A stretch of DNA of 27,736 nucleotides from Syntrophaceae bacterium UBA6078 (GTDB taxonomy: Bacteria; Desulfobacterota; Syntrophia; Syntrophales; UBA2210). Positions within the stretch are counted from its first letter, which is position 1. Every line of letters begins with the position of its first letter. Location: assembly GCA_002428735.1 (NCBI GenBank), contig DIXO01000029.1:1-27736 (forward strand). Reading direction: 5' to 3'. Below are positions 6,273-13,348 of this stretch, one piece after another. The notes beneath the pieces were generated by a model. That model did not search any database and had not been told where the DNA came from. It saw only the letters and a program-made list of their open reading frames with translations. The position numbers and the translations under genes are program-made.

Positions 6273-8198
6273 TTACCTCTCCCTCTCCAGCCATGATGGC
6301 CTATTATAGGCCACCCGTCTCTCCTCCCGGGGAGCGGGAGCCTCAACGGAAGCAGTCGCTTGTGGTCCCGTTTCTTTCCCGGGGATCAGATTGACTCCGC
6401 CGCCGATCCACTGAGGCTGTGCGACGGACAATGCCAGGACCTCAGCGTCAAGCAGGTGGTTATCCTTCCGGACCTTCTTCCACTCCATGGCCCCGTTTTT
6501 ATCCCGGCGCTTTTCTTCGGCAAGGACCTGGAGGGCATAGTCTTTCCCCGTGTCCCTGTGTAAGTAAATTGCGTTGGGGCCATGCTGCGCGGCCTGTTCA
6601 ATCCCATAGTGATACAGGTCTTTCATTTGATCCGTGTCAATGCGTATGATCCGGAACCAGTGGGGGAGCTTCTTGCCTGACGGGGTCTTCATAAGCTCTT
6701 CGCCGGGCCTGAACTTTCCGGGGATCGTGTTCGATGCCCCCTTGGTCCCCCACAGGGCAACCCCGCGGCCCACATTCCGGACGATCCACCAGTAGGTTTC
6801 TTCCGTCATGGACAGGCCTTCCTCTTTTGCTCCACCGCCGGTGTCGATCGCCACCCGCCAGATGTAATGTCTCCTGCCGTCCACCCCCTGATACTCCGTA
6901 TGGTAGAGCAGGTTTTCCACATCTTCCCAGGTGGACAGAAAACCGTAATGAATGAGCCAGGAGGTCAGATTGCGATCCCACGCCCGGACCACGAACCAGA
7001 AGCCGATCTTCTGAACATCGATCCCGCAGGTGAGGGCAACGGCCCCTTCGGGGACGGTTTGCGGATCCAGATCGACCCGGGCCTTCAGGATCTCATCTTC
7101 CCCCTTCGACATGACCACCTGCTTCCAGGTCTCACCCAGGGACGTATTGATGAACACCTGCAAATCGCTTGGCCGGTCCTTGGATTCCAGGAACTTCGTG
7201 GCAAGCTGGCCGAAGGATACCCAGGGGGAGCAGAGTTCATTGATCCAGAACCCGGCGGTCCCGCTGAACTCTGCCTCCGCCCGCCACTGTCCATGGCGGA
7301 CCATTTTTGCCTTATAGGCATCAGTGATTTGCCCGTCACAATAAGGGCAGATATACCGCGCCTTGAGCGGTTCGCCCTTCGGCCACCAGAGTCTTTCCCG
7401 GTTGTCTCTGTTCCAGATAAGCACCTGGCGCTCCCCGCAGTGGACGCACGGGACAAAAAATTTTCTCTGATCTGACAGAGCGTAGGCCGCGGCGATCCGG
7501 CTTTCCTCATCGATCGTGGGGGTCGAAAACAGGCCGATCTTCCGATTCCAGAAGGTCGTGGTGCGCTTGACCGCCAGATTGATGGGGTCCCCTTCGGACC
7601 CCGCCGACACGGGAAAGGCGTCAACGTCATCGCAGAGGACCACCCGGATCGGTCTCGCCCGGAGCGAGGCCGCGGAGTTCGCCCCGGCAATGGTGATATG
7701 TCCCCCCTCAAACCGCTTGTGCAGGGTATTGTTGTTGCTGTCACGGGACCGGACATCTCTGACACGGCCCTTCAGGGACGGCGTATCCCGGATCATCGTC
7801 GAAAGCCGGTCCTTCGACCAGGCTTTTCCGACTTCGATCGTCGGCTCCACAACCAGGATCGGAGACGGGGCATAATCAACGAAGTACCCGACGACATTAT
7901 TGAGACATTCGGTTTTCCCTATCTGAGCGCTGCTCATAACGACAACCGTTTCAACCAGGGGATCGGAAAAGGCGTCCATGATCCCCCGCAAATACTCAGC
8001 CCGTTCCGTGTACCACTTTCCGGGTTCCGCGCTTGCCTCCGGACTGAGCACCCTGTTTTGATCGGCCCACTCGCTGACGGTCAGCCGCGGCCGTGGCCTG
8101 AGCAGGAGCAGCACTTCCTTGAGCACTTCCACCGGCGAGGCCAGCATTGACCGCAATGTGTCTGAGATCGGGTTTTGATAGCTCGCTACAGATTTCAT
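6273..8198 (-). CDS. Phage terminase large subunit, GpA family
   Basis: A lambda GpA-type packaging motor of about 641 residues. LTVSEWADQNR at 40-50 is the family's N-terminal signature. The Walker A variant SSAQIGKTE lies near 90-98 and Walker B VVLCDDVD near 187-194. Two CxxC pairs (about 252/255 and 285/288) form a zinc-knuckle-like insertion. The RNase-H-like nuclease has GIDVQ (Asp395) and IDTGG (Asp453), with NHLLDAEVLA late in the sequence. The protein cleaves concatemeric DNA and translocates it into procapsids. The start is ATG 8198 or GTG 8201, both behind GGAG. It overlaps the small-subunit frame by about 200 bases. Unusually, no portal gene follows; a small HTH gene and two accessory operons do. 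Confidence 0.93.
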   Translation of the reverse strand: MKSVASYQNPISDTLRSMLASPVEVLKEVLLLLRPRPRLTVSEWADQNRVLSPEASAEPGKWYTERAEYLRGIMDAFSDPLVETVVVMSSAQIGKTECLNNVVGYFVDYAPSPILVVEPTIEVGKAWSKDRLSTMIRDTPSLKGRVRDVRSRDSNNNTLHKRFEGGHITIAGANSAASLRARPIRVVLCDDVDAFPVSAGSEGDPINLAVKRTTTFWNRKIGLFSTPTIDEESRIAAAYALSDQRKFFVPCVHCGERQVLIWNRDNRERLWWPKGEPLKARYICPYCDGQITDAYKAKMVRHGQWRAEAEFSGTAGFWINELCSPWVSFGQLATKFLESKDRPSDLQVFINTSLGETWKQVVMSKGEDEILKARVDLDPQTVPEGAVALTCGIDVQKIGFWFVVRAWDRNLTSWLIHYGFLSTWEDVENLLYHTEYQGVDGRRHYIWRVAIDTGGGAKEEGLSMTEETYWWIVRNVGRGVALWGTKGASNTIPGKFRPGEELMKTPSGKKLPHWFRIIRIDTDQMKDLYHYGIEQAAQHGPNAIYLHRDTGKDYALQVLAEEKRRDKNGAMEWKKVRKDNHLLDAEVLALSVAQPQWIGGGVNLIPGKETGPQATASVEAPAPREERRVAYNRPSWLERER

Positions 8199-8616
8199 CA
8201 CTGTTTCGCTCCAGGATCTCTTGAATCTCTGTTTCCTTCGTACAGCCGAACACGATAGGGGCCAGCTTCCGGGGAGCGGCCTGTATCTTGGTCTTCATCG
8301 CCATAACGATCGCACCCCACGCCTTCATGGCCTCATCGACGGGGATCAGTTCCCCGCGCTCTTTGAGCAGGTCGATCTCTTTCCGGTCCGCCTGTATCTT
8401 GGTGAGCCTCGTTCGTTCGTCTGTCAGGGACAGGCTCCCGGACCCCCGAAGCCGCTCCTGGAGGTAGCTGATATACTCCCGGATCGCGGGCATGAGGTCC
8501 ACGGCCCCCTTCTCCGGTTTCGGGACATGGCCTTCTTCCGCAAGCTGCCGGTATCTCCGGGAGGTGATCCCCAGGATAGCCGGGCAGATATCGTTCAGCT
8601 TGACCATGTTCGCCAC
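7996..8616 (-). CDS. Phage terminase small subunit, Nu1-like
   Basis: A 206-residue protein with an N-terminal winged-helix region (LNDICPAILGITSRRYRQL, residues 7-25) that recognises the packaging site. A helical segment (TRLTKIQADRKEIDLLKERG) for oligomerisation follows, then an Ala/Gly/Arg-rich tail. The core fits Nu1-type small terminases. The tail of about 65 residues lies entirely inside the terL frame. It is low in complexity and may be a functional basic tail or simply read-on after loss of a stop. GTG 8616 follows GAGG. ATG 8607 is the alternative start. The preceding gene ends six bases upstream. Confidence 0.8.
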   Translation of the reverse strand: MANMVKLNDICPAILGITSRRYRQLAEEGHVPKPEKGAVDLMPAIREYISYLQERLRGSGSLSLTDERTRLTKIQADRKEIDLLKERGELIPVDEAMKAWGAIVMAMKTKIQAAPRKLAPIVFGCTKETEIQEILERNSDEICSELSKPDLRHIAVNAGLAGGSAQGSAAPAQATAAADRQRVGRSKQGAQSGGKRGTRKVVHGTG

Positions 8617-8621
8617 AACAG

Positions 8622-9362
8622 CTACCTCGGGACTTTGATGCTCGTCTCAATCGTCGTTTTCTTCCGGGCTACGTTGAAGTGTCCGGCCCACTTGTGTTTC
8701 AGGAAGGCGATCTCCTCTTCGACCTTGGCCCCCGTCCGGAACAGGGAATTCCCCCCGAGGTTCCTGTCACGGGCCTGCCGGAAACAGAACCGGTTTTCAA
8801 TCCAGACGATCCGCTTGTGCAGCAGATTCTCCAGAAAAAAATCGACATCGACCCGGAACATGTGGTTTTCCAAAAAAGGAATGTCCCGACCGATCACCCC
8901 GATCACCCCCCCGGCCCATTTGTTCAAGACGAAGGGTTTATTCAGGAGATACTTCCTGACGTCCCCGTACTGATTGAACCCGAAGGCCCCCACCCCCAGG
9001 TCCTTCGCACAGACCGCGGCATTGACCGCGACCTGATAGGCATAATCCGGATCTCGGGTTTCCTTGGGCGACAGGTCCCCCAGGTACAAGACCCCGATAA
9101 TGTCATCATCGGCCATGACAAGGATCTCTTCCGTGAACCGTTTCAGTATCCACGTCCGGAGCTTCCCCAGGCCCCTGACGCTGTCCGGGTGGGGGATAAT
9201 CTCCAGTCCCGTTTTCTCGTATTCGCCGATCTCGGATTCCGGACAGGTGAGCGTGGCTCCGGGAAAGAGGCGGTGGCTTGTGATCGTTTTACTCCTCCCG
9301 CGGGAGAGAATGACGATACGCAGGTTTTCCTCAAATGACGACACCTGTTTCTTGCGGGTCAT
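8622..9362 (-). CDS. TET-associated-type glycosyltransferase (TAGT-like), GT-A fold
   Basis: A 246-residue protein with a GT-A glycosyltransferase pattern. A first strand with a nucleotide-binding start (LRIVILSRGR, residues 14-23) is followed by PESEIGEYEKTG, LGKLRTWILKRF and a metal-binding MADDDI (DDD at 85-87). The C-terminal half has RVDVDFFLE and an Arg/Asn-rich stretch. This combination is characteristic of the phage TAGT family, described as partners of TET/JBP dioxygenases that glycosylate hydroxymethylated pyrimidines in DNA. The start ATG overlaps the ParB-like stop (ATGA), and the terminase genes follow. No TET/JBP or hydroxymethylase gene is visible, so the acceptor base, or even DNA as substrate, is unproven. 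Confidence 0.65.
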   Translation of the reverse strand: MTRKKQVSSFEENLRIVILSRGRSKTITSHRLFPGATLTCPESEIGEYEKTGLEIIPHPDSVRGLGKLRTWILKRFTEEILVMADDDIIGVLYLGDLSPKETRDPDYAYQVAVNAAVCAKDLGVGAFGFNQYGDVRKYLLNKPFVLNKWAGGVIGVIGRDIPFLENHMFRVDVDFFLENLLHKRIVWIENRFCFRQARDRNLGGNSLFRTGAKVEEEIAFLKHKWAGHFNVARKKTTIETSIKVPR

Positions 9363-10012
9363 TTCAAGAGTTCCTTTCCGTCCAGGACCCGCCCCTGGCC
9401 GATCTTCTTGGTCTTTGAGGACCAGGACAGGGATATCCGGGGAAGGTTGAATTTCTGGAGGGCGTTCAACCAGTCCAGTTCATTCCGGAAGACGAAGACC
9501 AGGTAGTCGTACTTCTCGAACTCATGAAGCATCATGGCCTCAAACAACGCCTCTTCTCCGTCACCCTCGCCCAGGGTCACGTTCTTGAAGAGCTTGTCCA
9601 GTTCGTTGTAGTTGAACCCGGTCTCGATCAGGAAGGCCTTGTCGTGGAGCTTCAGGGCTTCGACGTTCCAGGGGCTTTCATTGAGTTTGTTGTCAAGGAT
9701 GCGAAGCTCGTCAATCTCTCGTTCGGTGAGGTTTTCTTTCCGGAGGACAGGGACCTTTTGCATCCCGAGCCTCCTAGCCGCGGCAAGCCGGGCATGGCCG
9801 ATGATCAGGCCATCCTTTCCGTCGATCAGCAAGGGCTGTACGAAGCCGAATTTCCGTATGCTCCGGGCGATCCGGTGGATCTGCTGTTCCGTGTGTTTCT
9901 TCTCGTTTCGCTCGTTGGGAATGATCTTCACCGTCTCGACCATTTCAATTTTCGGGAAATCGGTATCACTGGCCATTTCACTTTTTTTGCTTTGTGCTGT
10001 TGTTTTCGCCAT
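9359..10012 (-). CDS. ParB/Srx-fold protein, phage type
   Basis: A 217-residue protein. A ParB N-terminal-like fold occupies roughly residues 22-110. KIIPNERNEKKH, IHRIARSIRKFGFVQPLL and the catalytic-type GHARLAAARRLG (72-83) are the standard motifs. ParB-fold proteins can be CTPases, nucleases or ATP-using enzymes, and in phages they are frequently fused or linked to DNA-modification enzymes. The C-terminal part (EKYDYLVFVFRNELDWLNAL) is extra to ParB and recurs in phage members. GAGGAGG lies before ATG 10012. Its stop overlaps the glycosyltransferase start, pointing to a joint role. It is the first gene after the 10013-10294 gap. Confidence 0.8.
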   Translation of the reverse strand: MAKTTAQSKKSEMASDTDFPKIEMVETVKIIPNERNEKKHTEQQIHRIARSIRKFGFVQPLLIDGKDGLIIGHARLAAARRLGMQKVPVLRKENLTEREIDELRILDNKLNESPWNVEALKLHDKAFLIETGFNYNELDKLFKNVTLGEGDGEEALFEAMMLHEFEKYDYLVFVFRNELDWLNALQKFNLPRISLSWSSKTKKIGQGRVLDGKELLK

Positions 10013-10215
10013 TGCCTCCTCACATGAAAAAAAGGTACTGTTTTTGACGAATTAGGCCTTTTTGAACCCCTCAAGCAGAACAGAAAATGCACCCCAAAAA
10101 CCTAAGACTTTGAAATGAAAGGTAGAGTTTTTGGCCTGTTCCTGCATGGAAAAAGTGGGTCTGTGCTCCGTATAGGCCGGGGGGGCCTGGAGAGGACCCA
10201 AAAAGTTTTCCCTGG

Positions 10216-10262
10216 GGTGAAGGGTGTACACGGTGTTCATGGTTCCGGTGTAAAGAGTGTAT
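10216..10262 (+). repeat. GGTGT direct repeats (iteron-like) between dnaC-like and parB-like genes
   Basis: GGTGT begins at 10223, 10232 and 10247, and AGTGT at 10256, with a GGTGA at 10216. The four best units form two pairs with 9-base spacing, offset by 24 bases. The cluster lies in a 282-base gap without a convincing gene, directly downstream of the helicase-loader gene and upstream of the ParB-terminase block. It could be an origin, a ParB-like binding site or an operator for the late genes. Confidence 0.45.
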
Positions 10263-10294
10263 GCTTTTCACGCTGACATCCCCTTGCCCCTCTA

Positions 10295-11005
10295 TCACGG
10301 CCTCAACTTCCTTCGGTCAGGCATATTGATATTAAAGTTCTGCATGCCAGCCAGTCTTGATGCTATGCGAGCCGACATATGTTTTTCTATCTCAGGAACC
10401 GACAGGTTGGTGGTGATAATGGTCTGCTTCTCTTCCCGGATCCGCCGATCGATAATCAGGTACAGGATCGTAATGCTGTACTCCGAACTTTTTTCTGATC
10501 CAAGATCATCCAAGACAAGCACAGGGACGCTGGAGTATTGAGCTATCAACTGCGATTCAGTAACTTGAGAGCTATCCCTGAACGTGTCCCGTATCTTCAG
10601 AAGCAACTCGAGAACATTCACAAACCTTCCTCCATGTGCCTGGAGATAAGAACATGCGAGATGTGTTTTCCCGCAGCCGGTCTTCCCAAAAAGAACCATG
10701 CTTGATCGACAACCATGGACGGCCTGAACCAGTAAATTATTGCCCTCGAACGTGTCAAAGGTGGCAAACCGGTAAGCCTTCGGTATTCCGGACCTCTGCC
10801 AATTCTCCAGCCTTTCCGGTTCAACGGCGGCAGTTTTAGGGTCCCCGACGATATCAGGCCACCCCTTTTCTCGCATACGCTCTTCACAACGATTCACAAT
10901 CTCTTCAAGTGCCGCCCCCAAAGACCCCATCAACGGGGTAAGGTTCTCCGTCGCTTTGCGCTTGGCTTCCAGTCTTGCCTGTGCCAGCTCGATTATTGTT
11001 GCCAT
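10295..11005 (-). CDS. DnaC-like helicase loader (AAA+)
   Basis: A 236-residue AAA+ protein of the DnaC/IstB branch. The Walker A is FGKTGCGKTH (106-115), Walker B VLVLDDLG (162-169), and the sensor 1 segment TIITTNLSV is followed by ARIASRL with the box VII arginine. The N-terminus is helical and lacks the long extension of DnaA. Phage proteins of this type load the host replicative helicase at the phage origin, with the initiator encoded just upstream. GAGGAGG precedes ATG 11005, which lies about 100 bases inside the upstream frame. Confidence 0.85.
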   Translation of the reverse strand: MATIIELAQARLEAKRKATENLTPLMGSLGAALEEIVNRCEERMREKGWPDIVGDPKTAAVEPERLENWQRSGIPKAYRFATFDTFEGNNLLVQAVHGCRSSMVLFGKTGCGKTHLACSYLQAHGGRFVNVLELLLKIRDTFRDSSQVTESQLIAQYSSVPVLVLDDLGSEKSSEYSITILYLIIDRRIREEKQTIITTNLSVPEIEKHMSARIASRLAGMQNFNINMPDRRKLRP

Positions 11006-11648
11006 TGTTTCCTCCTCTCTGTTTCGCTTGTAGAGGTCTTTCCTCCCGATTCAGCCAGTTCACGAACCTACGTCTCGTCGGCCTTTTCCCGTTGGTTTCA
11101 CACCAAACAAGCATTTTTTCGTAGAGTATATTCACATCAAGCCCGGAGTATGCTGGTTTCTCTGCAAGGCTTGATAACCAGTCTTCATCAGTGAGAGACT
11201 TGGATTTTTCTTTTTCTTTTTCTTTTTCTTTTTCTGTTTCTGTTTCTGTTTCTGTTTCTGTTTCTGTTTCGTCTGTGAGTTCTCCATGATTACTCACTGA
11301 GTGCTCATGGATATCATCAGGAGGGGAAGGATTTTTTGCCTGAGACGGTCTGTTAATTGTCTGATGTTTAAGAAAGTTTTTTATGTAGTAGTATCTTTCG
11401 CCATTATAGATAAAGGGTACAATGCAACATAGGGACTCTAATTCCGCAAGCCACTTTCCAAACTCTGAGAGCTTGATATCGTCGTATGGGAAGATCGCAC
11501 TTTTGAGCCATGCAGGATGTCCCTTCACAACTCCATAATCGTCTGAATTTGTCCAGATGCCGATGAACGTGAGGCGCGCGTCTCTTGAAGTTGTTGACAG
11601 CTTCTCATCGTCCCAAAACTCAGGCTTTATTGTTCTCGTTCTCGCCAT
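10905..11648 (-). CDS. Phage replication initiation protein with EK/ET repeat linker
   Basis: A 247-residue protein. The N-terminal 100 residues (TIKPEFWDDEKLSTTSRDAR, then FIGIWTNSDDYG and YYIKNFLKHQTINRPS) are the standard winged-helix domain of phage replisome-organiser proteins. A linker of alternating Glu-Thr and Glu-Lys units follows, encoded by hexanucleotide repeats, then a C-terminal helical region (ILYEKMLVWCETNGKRPTRR). The family binds the phage origin and recruits the helicase loader, which is encoded next and overlaps by about 100 bases. ATG 11648 follows GAGG. The charged linker resembles flexible spacers and its repeat number may vary between isolates. Confidence 0.8.
   Translation of the reverse strand: MARTRTIKPEFWDDEKLSTTSRDARLTFIGIWTNSDDYGVVKGHPAWLKSAIFPYDDIKLSEFGKWLAELESLCCIVPFIYNGERYYYIKNFLKHQTINRPSQAKNPSPPDDIHEHSVSNHGELTDETETETETETETEKEKEKEKEKSKSLTDEDWLSSLAEKPAYSGLDVNILYEKMLVWCETNGKRPTRRRFVNWLNREERPLQAKQRGGNNGNNNRAGTGKTGSQAQSDGEPYPVDGVFGGGT
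11205..11270 (+). repeat. In-frame hexanucleotide tract (TTTTTC)5(TGTTTC)6
   Basis: Sixty-six bases made of five TTTTTC units (11205-11234) and six TGTTTC units (11235-11270). On the coding strand they read GAAACA and GAAAAA, giving alternating Glu-Thr and Glu-Lys pairs. Because each unit is two codons, gain or loss of units by slippage keeps the frame and changes only linker length. Confidence 0.9.
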
Positions 11649-11653
11649 CTCTC

Positions 11654-11806
11654 TTACCTCTTCCCGCCCTTCATCTTCCGCTGAATCCAGTAATACCGAT
11701 TCCGGCAGGTCTCGTTACAAAACCTCACCTTGGTGAACCGTCCGCAAAAAAGGCACCTTCCCGGCCTTTTCTCCCTTTGGCTGGTATCTTCCTTCTCGTT
11801 TTTCAT
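11654..11806 (-). CDS. Small zinc-finger-like protein (50 aa)
   Basis: The short gene encodes a basic protein with C-x2-C then C-x3-C (RCLFCGRF and RFCNETCRNR), a treble-clef-like zinc site, and a C-terminal basic helix. Proteins of this shape in phages are thought to bind nucleic acid, but no function is known for this one. It lies seven bases after the upstream gene's stop and five bases before the replication initiator's start. The ribosome site is weak. Confidence 0.6.
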   Translation of the reverse strand: MKNEKEDTSQREKRPGRCLFCGRFTKVRFCNETCRNRYYWIQRKMKGGKR

Positions 11807-11812
11807 TTGAAC

Positions 11813-12061
11813 TCAATCTGAGCGATTCTCGCCGGTAGACACGCCGGTTATGTTCTGCGTCTCGGAGGCTTTTTCCTTCCTTATCAACCATTCCAGCTTT
11901 TTGATCTCCAGTTTCTCCTCTTCGGTTGGACTTACAAAATGCCCAGGAACCCGCTCTATAACGTAGTTACCGAGGATAGACCGGTATATGTCCCGTCCCG
12001 CGTTCGTACATCCCTCCCGGGTCCAGATCCGGGGACTCAGTCTTTGTGGTTTGCCTCCCAT
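11813..12061 (-). CDS. Small hypothetical protein
   Basis: An 82-residue protein with an Arg-rich N-terminal half (KPQRLSPRIWTREGC), a segment with IYRSILGNYVIERVPGHFV, and a long charged helix (EEEKLEIKKLEWLIRKEK). It may bind nucleic acid, but no motif settles this. GGGGAAG lies upstream of ATG 12061, and the preceding gene's stop is six bases away. No family was recognised. Confidence 0.45.
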   Translation of the reverse strand: MGGKPQRLSPRIWTREGCTNAGRDIYRSILGNYVIERVPGHFVSPTEEEKLEIKKLEWLIRKEKASETQNITGVSTGENRSD

Positions 12062-12067
12062 CTTCGC

Positions 12068-12493
12068 TTACTTCCCCAGGAATACAACCTTCCTGTTTTG
12101 CACCCCGAAGGCCCGAGCTTCCGCAACCGTCCCGATGAAAACGTCCACGCGCTCGCTGAATCTCTTGTTCATTAGATCGTTTACCCTCCTGACCCCCACG
12201 CCTTCGATATAGACCCTTCCTCCAAGCCAGTGGATCAGGTCACGGGAGACGGCGCAGGTCCATCCGGCTTTCGGCTTCTCCATGGTGGCCGTGTGTGCCG
12301 GATCGCTGTTCGTCTCTTGCGGTCGGTTCGTATAGGCCGTGATTATTGCTTCCAGGTGCTCAGGTGGCGGGCCTTGATATATGATCCTGTGCTCATGCTC
12401 TTTGCCTGACAGAGACATGGCAAGATGGATCTGGAGGCCGCATATCAGGAGCAATGAGAAGGCCAATATGGCAAGATATTCTTTCTTCAGCAC
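12068..12493 (-). CDS. Exported 3D-domain protein
   Basis: A 141-residue protein. Residues 5-22 form a hydrophobic N-terminal segment (a signal peptide or anchor) after two lysines. From about residue 50 it has the 3D (Asp-Asp-Asp) double-psi barrel pattern: ITAYTNRPQETNSDP, a TCAVSRDL strand, GGRVYIEGVGVRRVND, VDVFIGTVAEARAFG and the closing VVFL. The 3D domain is shared by MltA-type lytic transglycosylases and YabE/RpfB-like cell-wall enzymes, so an extracytoplasmic peptidoglycan role is likely. Placement in the phage replication region is unusual for a lysis gene. It may instead act in lysogens. Confidence 0.7.
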   Translation of the reverse strand: MLKKEYLAILAFSLLLICGLQIHLAMSLSGKEHEHRIIYQGPPPEHLEAIITAYTNRPQETNSDPAHTATMEKPKAGWTCAVSRDLIHWLGGRVYIEGVGVRRVNDLMNKRFSERVDVFIGTVAEARAFGVQNRKVVFLGK

Positions 12494-12513
12494 AGTTCAC
12501 TTCTCCGATGAAT

Positions 12514-12975
12514 TCAGGCCCGCCTCGCCCAATCGGCGATCAAGAGCGCGTCCGCCCGGTTATGATCTTTCTCCCTCCCCAGGTCAGCCGACGGGAAAAG
12601 CCGTCTGGCAACAGCAAGGGAAGCTTTCTTCTTTTCCTTGTCTGTAAACTTTCCACCCATCGGGAGCACACCCTTCTTCCAGGTTTGTGGTCGCACCAAA
12701 CGAAAGGGGATCCCGTGGGATGCAAGCACCCCTCTCCAAATCCCCTTATTCTCGCTTAACCTGCTGGATCCAAACTTACCGAGCGCCGGTCCGATGCCCA
12801 TATCTTCCAGGGCCGCGCCTTTGATCCGGTATTTCACGCGGAGGGACATGATCAAGTCAGACGCCGCGACTTCATCACCCGGCCAGTCAAAAACCTCCAG
12901 TCCGTCATCATGGATCAGGGCAATGGCTCCGGTAACGCCGGGATCGATCCCGATATACGCGCTCGGCCTGTCCAT
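12514..12975 (-). CDS. RuvC-like Holliday-junction resolvase
   Basis: A 153-residue protein with the RNase-H fold of RuvC. YIGIDPGVTGAIALI supplies Asp11, AALEDMG supplies Glu57, and DHNRADALLIADW near the end supplies the last acidic residues (Asp137 and Asp142). The length and motifs fit phage RuvC-type resolvases, which cut four-way junctions formed in recombination and replication before packaging. ATG 12975 overlaps the upstream stop by one base (TGATG). It lies close to the annealing-protein and nuclease genes, a normal phage recombination set. Confidence 0.85.
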   Translation of the reverse strand: MDRPSAYIGIDPGVTGAIALIHDDGLEVFDWPGDEVAASDLIMSLRVKYRIKGAALEDMGIGPALGKFGSSRLSENKGIWRGVLASHGIPFRLVRPQTWKKGVLPMGGKFTDKEKKKASLAVARRLFPSADLGREKDHNRADALLIADWARRA

Positions 12976-13232
12976 CAGCGAAACATCTCCCCTTGTGCTT
13001 CAACGATCCCGTTCTTTTCCCTCTTCTCCTTGATCCGCTCCGCTGTGAAGCTGATGGTGGCGTCCACGTCAAGGCCACCCGCTGCGACCTTGGAAGGAAC
13101 GACGGACAGATTCAGGGAGACCTTCAGGCCATCATCGGATTTCAAAAAAGCCTCCCTCAATTCCTTCTGGTAGTTGTCAAGGAGTTCACCTGACAGCCCT
13201 TTCATCGCTGTGATTGTTTTCGTTCCGATCAT
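12975..13232 (-). CDS. Small hypothetical protein upstream of the RuvC-like gene
   Basis: An 85-residue protein. It has a helical N-terminal part (GELLDNYQKELREAFLK), a strand pair (KVSLNLSVVPSK and LDVDATISFTAERIKEK) and a short tail ending in EAQGEMFR. Phage operons often hold such proteins beside a RuvC-like gene. AGGA precedes ATG 13232 at a rather long distance; ATG 13205 is possible. Overlap with the next start makes cotranslation likely. No function is known. Confidence 0.5.
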   Translation of the reverse strand: MIGTKTITAMKGLSGELLDNYQKELREAFLKSDDGLKVSLNLSVVPSKVAAGGLDVDATISFTAERIKEKREKNGIVEAQGEMFR

Positions 13233-13268
13233 GGATCAATTTTCCTTTCTCTTGATATGCGTGGGGGG

Positions 13269-13338
13269 AAGAGGACGGAAACGGGTCTCGGACTTGAACC
13301 GTATCCCGCCACCACTCGCAACCGCCTTCCGTCCTCTT
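13269..13338 (-). repeat. 12-bp perfect inverted repeat enclosing a T-arm-like hairpin
   Basis: AAGAGGACGGAA (13269-13280) and TTCCGTCCTCTT (13327-13338) are perfect arms with a 46-base loop. On the minus strand the loop contains GGTTCAAGTCC, the exact form of a tRNA T-arm. It is flanked by GGG and CCC (13283-13307) to give a second stem. It starts about a dozen bases after the stop of the upstream gene. No T-run follows, so it is not a typical terminator. A structured RNA, an attenuator or a decayed tRNA-like sequence are possibilities. Confidence 0.5.
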
Positions 13339-13348
13339 TCAATCGTTT

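Noticed and set aside
6867..7475. Long plus-strand open frame opposite the large terminase
   Set aside because: Shadow of the GC-rich terminase gene; Pro/Gly-rich with no motif or ribosome site.
8679..9338. 219-residue plus-strand frame opposite the glycosyltransferase
   Set aside because: Antisense shadow; composition follows codon bias of the real gene.
10052..10298. Minus-strand open frames of 62 and 75 residues between the dnaC-like and parB-like genes
   Set aside because: No ribosome site, odd composition and overlap with the GGTGT repeat cluster; treated as non-coding.
11205..11270. CRISPR or iteron array
   Set aside because: It is a pure coding hexanucleotide tract without spacers, read in frame as a charged linker.
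13269..13338. Functional tRNA gene
   Set aside because: The T-arm-like motif is exact, but the T-stem and acceptor spacing are wrong and no anticodon arm can be drawn.
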